Made by a program: the position numbers and the translations under genes. The notes below the pieces were generated by a model that made no database searches, was not told the origin of the DNA, and worked only from the letters and a program-made list of their open reading frames with translations. 7,885 bases of DNA from an uncultured Bacillota bacterium (GTDB lineage: Bacteria > Bacillota > Clostridia > Peptostreptococcales > Anaerovoracaceae), in assembly GCA_946545145.1 (NCBI GenBank), contig CAMNNG010000057.1:1-7885 (forward strand), written 5' to 3'. This document shows positions 1-6,900 of the stretch, one piece after another. Position 1 is the stretch's first letter; each line of letters starts with the position of its first letter.

Positions 1-210
1 GGCGGGATGCGCGGATGGAAGATGGCCCAGGTCACCAAAGGCGGGATCAGCGCCGCTGAGATCGATGAGGAGACGATGGAGTCGAAGCTGGCGCCGGGTC
101 TGTACTTCGCCGGCGAGATAACGGACTATGACGGACCGTGCGGAGGCTACAATCTGTATAACGCGTGGCTTACGGGGATCACGGCAGGCGAGGGCGCCGC
201 AAAGGCGTGA
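1..210 (+). CDS. C-terminal end of a BaiN/HI0933-family NAD(P)/FAD-dependent oxidoreductase (5' truncated by the window)
   Basis: Only the last 69 residues are visible; the reading frame is open from base 1 and ends at TGA 208-210. The fragment carries the C-terminal signature of the HI0933/BaiN (YtfP-like) flavoproteins: AQVTKGGIS (visible residues 9-17), the ETMESK stretch (24-29), and the FAD-contacting segment LYFAGEITDYDG followed by CGGYN (34-51), then a helix with AWLTG and AG. Family members bind FAD through an N-terminal Rossmann fold, not visible here. One member, C. scindens BaiN, is linked to bile-acid dehydrogenation chemistry, and others are annotated as aminoacetone oxidase family, but most have no proven substrate, so I assign none. 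It is probably soluble. The next gene starts 13 bases downstream on the same strand, which suggests an operon whose promoter lies left of the window. The first in-frame ATG (base 7) is internal, not a start. Confidence 0.88.
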   Translation, partial: GGMRGWKMAQVTKGGISAAEIDEETMESKLAPGLYFAGEITDYDGPCGGYNLYNAWLTGITAGEGAAKA

Positions 211-211
211 C

Positions 212-216
212 GGAGG
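212..216 (+). promoter_or_regulatory. Ribosome binding site that fixes a TTG start at 224
   Basis: GGAGG at 212-216 lies 7 bases before TTG 224-226. It begins immediately after the stop codon of the upstream flavoprotein gene. It supports the TTG over the earlier in-frame ATG at 128, which lies inside the upstream gene and has no comparable site. Confidence 0.8.
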
Positions 217-223
217 AGAGGAT

Positions 224-1789
224 TTGTACAGGATACATCAGATAAAACTGAAAATAGGAAAAGACAAGAGGATGATCCCCGACCTGATCAGACGGAAGCT
301 GAACAGGCGGGATCTTGTTCTTAAGAATATCACGATAGCGAGGGAGTCGATCGACGCGCGCGACAAGAACAATATAAAGCGCGTGTATACGGTGGACTTC
401 GATTCGAACGTGCCGCTGGACCTTGCGGAGGCGCCGGATCTCACCTACAGATATGTAGAAGGCGGGATGCCGGAGAAACGCCCGGTGATCGTCGGCTTCG
501 GCCCCTGCGGGATGTTCTGCGCCCTCATCATGGCGCAGATGGGCCTGGCGCCGATAGTGATCGAGCGCGGAAAGCCGCTCGCGGGAAGGATAGAGGACGT
601 CGAAAGGACGAGGAAGGGCGGAGCGCCCGATCCCGAGTCGAACGTGCAGTTCGGTGAAGGCGGCGCTGGGACTTTCTCAGACGGCAAGCTGACGACGGGC
701 ATCAAGGACGTCAGGATCAGGAAGGTGCTCGAGGAGTTCGTGCGCTTTGGAGCTGACGAGGAGATCCTTTACAAACAGAGGCCGCACATAGGAACGGACA
801 GGCTCCGTCCCGTGGTGACGGCCCTCAGGCATGAAGTCGAAAGGCTCGGAGGCGAGGTCAGGTTCGGCTGCCGCCTCGATGATATAACTACTGTGACAGG
901 CGGATGCAGTTCGGATCATTACGGCCGGAAACGGATCAAAAGCGTGATCCTGTCGGACGGCTCGGAGATCTACACGGACGATCTCATCCTCGCGATGGGG
1001 CACAGCGCAAGGGACACCTTCGCGATGCTTGAGAAAAAGGGCATAGAGATGTCGAGAAAACCGTTCTCGATCGGAGTCAGGATAGAGCACCCTCAGAGCG
1101 TGATCGACAGGGCGCAGTGGGGGGATCCTGATCTCGCCCGCATCCTTGGACCGGCCGAGTACAAACTCTCATATCACATCCCGGACGGACGCGGAGTCTA
1201 CACGTTCTGCATGTGCCCGGGCGGAGAGGTCATACTCGCTTCCTCCGGCGAAGGCGAGGTCGTGACCAACGGGATGAGCTATCACGCGCGCGACGGAAAG
1301 TTCGCAAACAGCGGCCTTCTGGTCGATGTCAGGCCGGATGATTTTGATGCTTATGCCTATGGAGAGGGCGCGGCGTCATCGGTCATCGCGGGGCCGGGAA
1401 GCGTGCTCTCGGGCGTCGATTTCCAGAAGAGATTCGAGGAGACTGCATATAGAGTAAGCGGAGGCTACAGCCTGCCGACAGCAAGATGGGGAGAGTTTGA
1501 CGGATCTGACGTTGAGGCCTGTCTTCCGGACTTCTGCTCCGGCTCGATCAGAAAGGCGATGCCTCATCTCGGAAGGAAGCTGAAGGGCTTCGACGATCCA
1601 AGGGCTAGGATGTACGCCGTTGAAACGAGGAGTTCATCTCCCGTGAGATTCCATAGAGACGAGCGGTATATGGCGAATATAGAAGGAGTATATCCCGCAG
1701 GAGAGGGCGCGGGCCACGCAGGCGGCATCATGTCGTCGGCCGTGGACGGAATCAGGATAGCCGAAGCCGTCGCTCTCAGATACAAATAA
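224..1789 (+). CDS. COG2509-type NAD(P)/FAD-dependent oxidoreductase, function unassigned
   Basis: A 521-residue predicted cytosolic flavoprotein of the COG2509 family (FAD-dependent dehydrogenases); length is typical. The start is TTG 224, with GGAGG 7 bases upstream, giving the N-terminus (M)YRIHQIKL expected in the family. Residues 1-80 form a small N-terminal domain with the ARESIDARDK and RVYTVDF stretches. The FAD-binding Rossmann motif VIVGFGPCG...IVIERG spans 88-116. Further family landmarks are the NVQFGEGGAGTFSDGKLTT segment (140-158), DDLILAMGHSARD (252-264), the TFCMCPGG block (327-334), VTNGMSYHARDGK (347-359), YAVETRSSSPVRF (464-476) and the second FAD contact GVYPAGEGAGHAGGIMSS (488-505). 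All look intact. The reaction and substrate are not established for this family as far as I know. It follows a BaiN-like flavoprotein gene by 13 bases and is followed by a terminator, so it is probably the last gene of that operon. Confidence 0.92.
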   Translation: MYRIHQIKLKIGKDKRMIPDLIRRKLNRRDLVLKNITIARESIDARDKNNIKRVYTVDFDSNVPLDLAEAPDLTYRYVEGGMPEKRPVIVGFGPCGMFCALIMAQMGLAPIVIERGKPLAGRIEDVERTRKGGAPDPESNVQFGEGGAGTFSDGKLTTGIKDVRIRKVLEEFVRFGADEEILYKQRPHIGTDRLRPVVTALRHEVERLGGEVRFGCRLDDITTVTGGCSSDHYGRKRIKSVILSDGSEIYTDDLILAMGHSARDTFAMLEKKGIEMSRKPFSIGVRIEHPQSVIDRAQWGDPDLARILGPAEYKLSYHIPDGRGVYTFCMCPGGEVILASSGEGEVVTNGMSYHARDGKFANSGLLVDVRPDDFDAYAYGEGAASSVIAGPGSVLSGVDFQKRFEETAYRVSGGYSLPTARWGEFDGSDVEACLPDFCSGSIRKAMPHLGRKLKGFDDPRARMYAVETRSSSPVRFHRDERYMANIEGVYPAGEGAGHAGGIMSSAVDGIRIAEAVALRYK

Positions 1790-1817
1790 GCGGAAGGCTC
1801 CGTGAAACAGACAATAA

Positions 1818-1867
1818 AAAACCTCTGCCTGGCATGTCCGGAAACTATCCGGTGCGGCAGAGGTTTT
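1818..1867. terminator. Bidirectional intrinsic terminator between convergent units
   Basis: The 12-base arm AAAACCTCTGCC (1818-1829) pairs perfectly with GGCAGAGGTTTT (1856-1867). The loop holds a smaller helix, CCGGA (1838-1842) with TCCGG (1848-1852), extended by GCA/TGC. Reading the minus strand, the hairpin runs into six T (complement of 1816-1821), so it is a good terminator for the gpmI unit. On the plus strand only four T follow (1864-1867), so termination of the flavoprotein unit should be weaker. Its position 28 bases after the plus-strand stop and 11 bases past the minus-strand stop fits a shared terminator. Confidence 0.85.
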
Positions 1868-1878
1868 GTGATCCGCAG

Positions 1879-2337
1879 TTATTTCTTGTAAAGCTTCCAC
1901 GTCATGGAGTCGGTGACGTCCTTTGCGGCAAGGTCCATGGACGGTCCTTCAGTTTCCTCATCCGAAGGCTCGATGACGGCGCGGTATACCGATTCGCCTC
2001 TGCTGTTGATGAGGCGCACTTCATACTTTGAGACCGGTTCCCAGGATCCTTCGAAGTCGTACTTTCCAAAGGTGCCTGTCGCATCGCCGTCTTCAGCGAG
2101 GGTGAGGGAGACCTCTTTCATCGTCTTTTCGGCGGAGGTTTCGCCTTCAGTATTCGCTTCTTCGGCGTCAGCGGCGCCGGGGATGTCGGTCGACCAGTCG
2201 CCTATGGCTATGGAATCTTTTGCTATCGGGATGCTGGCGGGTTCGTCTTTCTTGCCGCTGTGGACTATCATGACGACCACGAGAACGATCACGAGCGAAA
2301 GAGCTGTGATCAGCATCATTATTTTCTTCGAATTCAT
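1879..2337 (-). CDS. Small membrane-anchored extracytoplasmic protein, unrecognised, coupled to gpmI
   Basis: I do not recognise this 152-residue protein. Its N-terminus has a short basic stretch (NSKK) and one strongly hydrophobic segment (about 6-26), with no lipobox cysteine and no clear signal-peptidase site. It is therefore probably a single-pass anchor with the rest outside the membrane. Residues 55-72 are acidic, alanine-rich and probably a flexible linker. Residues 74-123 and 140-152 alternate in a beta-strand-like pattern (VSLTLAEDGDATGTF, FEGSWEP, KYEVRLI, SVYRAVIE, MTWKLYKK), with GDW at 46-48 and GSW at 97-99. This recalls small lipocalin-like beta-barrel domains of Firmicutes surface proteins, but that is only an impression. 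Its ATG overlaps the gpmI stop (ATGA, 2334-2337), which implies one mRNA and translational coupling. An in-frame TAA just upstream rules out an earlier start. The stop at 1879-1881 is followed by the shared terminator. Confidence 0.8.
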   Translation of the reverse strand: MNSKKIMMLITALSLVIVLVVVMIVHSGKKDEPASIPIAKDSIAIGDWSTDIPGAADAEEANTEGETSAEKTMKEVSLTLAEDGDATGTFGKYDFEGSWEPVSKYEVRLINSRGESVYRAVIEPSDEETEGPSMDLAAKDVTDSMTWKLYKK

Positions 2338-3863
2338 TTCTTAAGAAGACTCCTTCCGGTCATCTCAGCAGGGATATCTATGCCCATCGCGTCGAGCATC
2401 GTCGGAGCGATGTCGGCGAGTTTGCCGCCGTCCTCGAGAGCGCAGGGCTCTTCCGCGATATGGTAGAAGGGCACCGGATTGAGCGAGTGGCTCGTCACGA
2501 CGTTTCCTTCTGCATCCAGCATCTCGTCCGCGTTTCCGTGGTCCGCTGTCAGGAAGATCTGGCCGCCTTTTTCGAGGATCTTCTGCCTGATCTTCTCGAC
2601 GCATACGTCAAGTGCCTGGACAGCGTCTATCGCAGCCTGCATCACGCCGGTGTGGCCTACCATGTCGGCGTTGGCGAAGTTCAGGATGATCATATCGTAC
2701 TTCTCAGAGTCGATCGCTTCTACGACCTTGTCCGTGACTTCATACGCGCTCATCTCCGGCTGAAGATCGTAGGTCGCGACCTTCGGCGAGGGGACGAGGA
2801 TGCGGTCTTCCGCCTTGTTCGGAGCCTCGACTCCGCCGTTGAAGAAGAACGTTACGTGGGCGTACTTTTCGGTCTCAGCTATCCTGAGCTGTGTGAGGCC
2901 GAGGTTCGATACATACTCTCCGAGCGTGTTGTCGTGATGCTCTGGCGGGTAAGCGACCAGAACGTTCGGCATCTCAGCGTCGTACTGCGTCATGCAGACG
3001 TAGCAGAGATCCTCCGGCCTCTTCGTTCTTTCAAAGCCGTCGAAATCATCGTCGACGAAGGCCCTCGTGATCTGCCTTGCTCTGTCGGGACGGAAGTTGA
3101 ACATGATCATCGCGTCATGGTCTCCTACGACGCGCTCTTTTCCGAGGGATACCGGAACGAGGAACTCGTCGTCGGTGTCAGCTTCGTAGGAAGCATCTAC
3201 TGCCGCGTCCGCGCTCTCAGCGGCGGGGCAGTCAGCTATGGTCATGGCGTCATAAGCCTTCTGTACGCGCTCCCATCTCTTGTCTCTGTCCATCGCGTAG
3301 TATCTTCCGGATATAACGCCGATCTTTCCGAGACCGATCTCTTCCATGTGCTCTTCGAGCTGATCGAGATATATCTTTGCGCATCTGGGCGGGACGTCTC
3401 TTCCGTCGAGGAAGCAGTGGACGTATACGGTCTCAACGCCTTTTTTCTTCGCCATGTCCAGAAGGGCGAAGAGGTGAGTGAGGTGCGAGTGGACTCCGCC
3501 GTCGCTGACGAGGCCGTGTATATGGAGGGCCGAGCCGTTCTTTATGACGTGGTCCATCGCCGCGTTCAGCGCCTCGTTCTCAAAGAAAGCGCCTTCTTCG
3601 ATCTCCTTCGTGATGCGCGTCAGTTCCTGGTAGACGATGCGTCCTGCGCCGATGTTGAGGTGGCCGACCTCGGAGTTTCCCATCTGTCCTTCGGGAAGCC
3701 CCACGTCGAGCCCGCAGGCGGCAAGCGTCGTTCCGGGATATGTCTTGAAAATGCTGTCGATGTTTGGTTTTGCGGCCTGGGAAACAGCGTTGCCCGGACC
3801 GTCGGGTGCGATGCCGAATCCGTCGAGTATCATCAGCATCGTTGGTCTTTTGAATTCTTTCAT
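2334..3863 (-). CDS. gpmI: 2,3-bisphosphoglycerate-independent phosphoglycerate mutase
   Basis: This cytosolic enzyme interconverts 3-phosphoglycerate and 2-phosphoglycerate in glycolysis and gluconeogenesis, using two metal ions (usually manganese) and a phosphoserine intermediate, without a bisphosphoglycerate cofactor. The protein has 509 residues, the normal length. Metal ligands and catalytic residues are all visible: D14 in MILDGFG; the nucleophile S64 in MGNSEVGHLN; the DGGVHSH block with H125; FLDGRD (151-156); SGRYYAMDRDKRW (185-197); FNFRPDRARQ (255-264); K333 in ETEKYAHVTFF; D400 and H404 in NADMVGH; D441 and H442 in TADHGN; and H459 in TSHS. The start is ATG 3863, with AAGAGG 7 bases upstream; the open frame continues into addA antisense but has no family homology there. 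The gene is not next to pgk, tpiA or eno, which often accompany it. Its TGA overlaps the start of the small membrane protein gene downstream. Confidence 0.98.
   Translation of the reverse strand: MKEFKRPTMLMILDGFGIAPDGPGNAVSQAAKPNIDSIFKTYPGTTLAACGLDVGLPEGQMGNSEVGHLNIGAGRIVYQELTRITKEIEEGAFFENEALNAAMDHVIKNGSALHIHGLVSDGGVHSHLTHLFALLDMAKKKGVETVYVHCFLDGRDVPPRCAKIYLDQLEEHMEEIGLGKIGVISGRYYAMDRDKRWERVQKAYDAMTIADCPAAESADAAVDASYEADTDDEFLVPVSLGKERVVGDHDAMIMFNFRPDRARQITRAFVDDDFDGFERTKRPEDLCYVCMTQYDAEMPNVLVAYPPEHHDNTLGEYVSNLGLTQLRIAETEKYAHVTFFFNGGVEAPNKAEDRILVPSPKVATYDLQPEMSAYEVTDKVVEAIDSEKYDMIILNFANADMVGHTGVMQAAIDAVQALDVCVEKIRQKILEKGGQIFLTADHGNADEMLDAEGNVVTSHSLNPVPFYHIAEEPCALEDGGKLADIAPTMLDAMGIDIPAEMTGRSLLKK
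2350..2355 (-). promoter_or_regulatory. Widely spaced ribosome binding site inside the 3' end of gpmI
   Basis: AAGGAG on the minus strand (complement of 2350-2355) lies within the last codons of gpmI, 12 bases before the ATG at 2337. That spacing is longer than the usual 5-9 bases. The start may therefore depend on ribosomes terminating at the overlapping gpmI TGA and reinitiating. Confidence 0.5.
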
Positions 3864-3870
3864 ACTTGTA

Positions 3871-3876
3871 CCTCTT
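3871..3876 (-). promoter_or_regulatory. gpmI ribosome binding site
   Basis: AAGAGG on the minus strand lies 7 bases before ATG 3863. It fixes the gpmI start and rejects the much longer open frame that continues to 4331 opposite addA. Confidence 0.75.
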
Positions 3877-3900
3877 GAATGTTTCGATCTTGACGATGCT

Positions 3901-3909
3901 ATTATAACA
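3901..3909 (-). promoter_or_regulatory. Extended -10 promoter for gpmI
   Basis: Reading the minus strand, TGTTATAAT is a perfect TGn-TATAAT extended -10 (complement of 3901-3909). I see no good -35 at 16-18 bases; TTGCAG lies 23 bases upstream, too far. Extended -10 promoters can work without a -35. The predicted transcript would start near 3894 and have a leader of about 30 bases containing the ribosome binding site. Confidence 0.65.
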
Positions 3910-3915
3910 CACGCA

Positions 3916-3924
3916 TGATATAAT
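3916..3924 (+). promoter_or_regulatory. Extended -10 promoter for addA
   Basis: TGATATAAT is a perfect TGn-TATAAT extended -10. The expected -35 window (about 3896-3901) has no match; TTGACG at 3890-3895 lies 23 bases upstream, too far for normal spacing. Transcription would begin near 3930-3932, leaving a leader of only about 20 bases before the addA start. Confidence 0.65.
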
Positions 3925-3937
3925 TGATTCTGCAAAA

Positions 3938-3943
3938 GAGAGG
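3938..3943 (+). promoter_or_regulatory. addA ribosome binding site
   Basis: GAGAGG at 3938-3943 is followed by two consecutive ATG codons, at 3948 (4-base spacing) and 3951 (7-base spacing). The spacing favours 3951. Confidence 0.65.
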
Positions 3944-3950
3944 AAACATG

Positions 3951-6900
3951 ATGAAATGGAATGAAAGACAACAACAGGTCCTTGATACGGATGACAAAAA
4001 CATGCTCGTCTCGGCGGCCGCGGGAAGCGGAAAGACCGCCGTGCTCGTAGAGAAGATCAAGAACCTGATCATAGATAAAGGCGTCGATGTGACGGAGCTT
4101 CTCGTCGTGACCTTCACGCGCGCAGCCGCCTCCGAGATGAAAGAGAAGATCATCAGGGCGATGAACAAGGCTGCCCAGGAAGATCCGGAGAAGGCTGACG
4201 CCCTGAGGCGCCAGATCGAAAATATAGGGCGCGCTCAGATCAGCACGTATGACAGCTTCGCGAAGGATGTAGTAAGCAAATACTTCTACATCGTCGACGT
4301 CGATCCGGGCCTTCGCATGGCTGACGAACATGAGAGCAGCATTCTCAAGGCCGAAGCCATGGACCAGACATTCGAAGAGATATATGAAGAGGACGATCCT
4401 GACGTGATGGGTTTCATGGATGCTTACCAGCAGGCAAGCAGCGACTCCACTATGAAGGAAGATCTGATATCGATCTACGACCAGCTGAGGAAGATGCCCG
4501 AGGGCATCTCGTGGCTCGCGGACTGTATAGAGCGCGACCCCGCAGAGCTGAAGCGCACCGCTATGGAGCTTGCAAAGATCGATCTCAGAGAGGCTCTTGC
4601 GATGCTGGACTCCGCTGCAAAGACGCTGGAGGAGGGCGGATACGAAAATCAGGCAGCGCTCCTAAGTGGGGAGGCTGACTATGTGAGAGGAGTTCTCGCT
4701 TCCGAGGAAGATTCGATAATTAACGGGATAAGCGGACATAAAGATGCTTTTGGAACTCTCAGATACTCGAAGGACGAAAAGGCCCGCGCCGAGGAGGACG
4801 GCACCTTCGCGAACGTCAAAAGCCTGAGGGACGGCGCCAAGAAAATCATCAAGGGTCTTGCCGGCGAACTGGGCGACCTGGGCGAAAGGGTGGACGAGGT
4901 AAGGCGGACGCTGCCTTATCAGAAGGTGCTGCTCACGATCCTTGAAAGATATGAGGAAGTTTACAGACAGAAGAAGATGGACAAAGGAGTGATGGACTTC
5001 GACGATTCGAGCCACTACGCTCTTGAGATACTTGAAAACGAGGATGTAGCGGCCGAGTACAGAGACAGGTTCAGGTACATCTTCATCGATGAATATCAGG
5101 ACAGCAACTATCTGCAGGAAGCCCTCATATCAAAGATAAAGCGCGACGACAATCTCTTCATGGTAGGAGACATCAAGCAGAGCATCTACGGCTTCAGACA
5201 CGCCGAGCCTGATATCTTCAAGAAAAGGAGCGAGGTCTACTCGTCTGCGGAAGATGTGAACAGCACTAAGATCGACCTCAATGCCAACTATCGCAGCAAG
5301 GCGGAGATCATCGACAGCGTCAATGAAGTATTTGAGGGACTGATGGACGGCTATGACGAAGACGCCGCTCTGGTGAAGGGCGATCCGTACGACGGCGAGA
5401 TCAGCTATCCTACGGAGCTGCATATAATAGACATGAAGCCGTCCGATCCTGAAGAAGAAGGCACGGGTCAGGACGAAGAGGACGAAAGAGTCCAAAAGCA
5501 GAGGACGGAGATAGAAGCCGGCCTGGCTGCAGACATAATAGCGCAGAGCATCGGAAAACCGATATTCGATACTCAGGCAGGAGTTGAAAGAACTCTCGAA
5601 AAGAGGGACATAGTCATCCTGCTCAGAGCCGCTAAGAACAAGGCTGAAAAGTATTACGAAGCCCTCATGGAGAGGGGCATAGACGCTTACGTTGACGACA
5701 ACTCGGGATACTACGAGACGGTCGAGATCAGGACCGTCATCGACATGCTGAAGGTGATCGACAACAGATACCGCGACATCCCGCTTCTCTCGGTCCTGAG
5801 ATCGGGGCTCTTCGACTTTACGAACGAGGATCTGATCGAGATCAGGCTTAGCGCGCCGGACGGCCTTTTCAGCGAGGCCTTCTTCGGCTATCCTGGCTCA
5901 GGTGAAGCGGACAGTGAGCTCACGGCAAAGATAGATGCCTTCACAGCAAAACTGGACAGATGGGCTGAGCTCGCTTCGTATACGCCGGTTGACGAGTTCA
6001 TCTGGCGGCTTACTGACGAGAGCGGCTACTACGCCTTCGCGGGAAGCCTTCCTGCGGGAGCGCAGAGGATGGCCAACCTCAGGTCGCTCGTCGGCAAAGC
6101 GACCGACTTCGCATCGAGAAGCGACGGGACGGTGAGGGAGTTCATCGGTTTCGTCGAGCAGATCGATGAGAGGGAGCTCGGAGCGAAGCAGAAGAGCCTG
6201 AAGAACGAAAACGAAAACATCGTCAGGATAATGACGATACACAAGAGCAAGGGACTCGAGTTCCCGATGGTCGTTGTCGCGGGCACGGGCGACAGGCCGG
6301 GCGGCGGCAGGGGCGGCTCGTCGAGGTGCGGCATCATGCACAAGGACGTCGGCTACGCGATGCCCCTCATAGATAAGGAAAAGAAGTACAGAAAGAACAC
6401 CCTCGCCATGGAGCTCGTCAAGAGGCGCAAGGCCCAGGACGAACTCGAGGAAGCGATAAGGGTCCTCTACGTAGCGTGCACCAGGCCGAAGGACAGGCTC
6501 GTCCTCATCGGTACAGTGAGCGACTGGGAAGCAGAAGAAAAGAAGCTTGGAAGCGGCATCGTCCAGACGGGGACCTACCTCGACATGCTCCTCAGTTCTT
6601 CCGCTGGCAGGACTATCGAAAGGATCGTGCACAAGGCGGAAGACCTTACGGCGCCGAAGATAGACGAAGACGCGGAAAGGGAAAGAAAGAAGCTGATAGA
6701 CGAACTCTTCAGCGGTGCATCCGAAGACCGCGATCCCAAGCTCAAGGGAGAAATCGAGAGGAGGCTCTCGTTCAGGTATCCGTTCATGGCAAGCCTGGAA
6801 AAGAAGTCGAAGTACTCAGTAAGCGAACTCAACAGCGAGAGCAAAAAGAAGCGCGAAGCAGGCTCGGCCGTCGAAACGTATGACGTGCAGGATGCTTATG

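Noticed and set aside
128..223. Upstream ATG for the COG2509 gene
   Set aside because: It overlaps the upstream flavoprotein gene in another frame, its 32 extra residues do not resemble the family, and the GGAGG at 212-216 points to TTG 224.
1834..2344. Plus-strand open frames opposite the small membrane protein gene (to 2031 and 2344)
   Set aside because: The minus-strand frame has a coherent signal-anchor architecture, the ATGA overlap with gpmI and correct terminator orientation; the plus frames have none of these.
2460..3878. Long plus-strand open frame of 472 codons opposite gpmI
   Set aside because: It lies wholly antisense to a certain gene, has no recognisable domains, and is explained by the strong third-position bias of gpmI keeping the opposite frame free of stops.
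3890..3924. Classic sigma-70 promoter TTGACG ... TATAAT for addA
   Set aside because: The spacing is 23 bases against an optimum of about 17, so the extended -10 alone is the better reading.
3924..3950. TTG 3924 as the addA start
   Set aside because: The T at 3924 is the last base of the predicted -10 element, so this codon would lie upstream of the transcript start.
3864..4331. N-terminal extension of the gpmI open frame beyond ATG 3863
   Set aside because: It would run through the divergent promoter region and antisense to addA. The family N-terminus begins at 3863, with a good ribosome binding site.
5898..6632. Minus-strand open frame of 244 codons inside addA
   Set aside because: It is antisense to the conserved helicase region, with low-complexity composition, no motif and no ribosome binding site that I can see.
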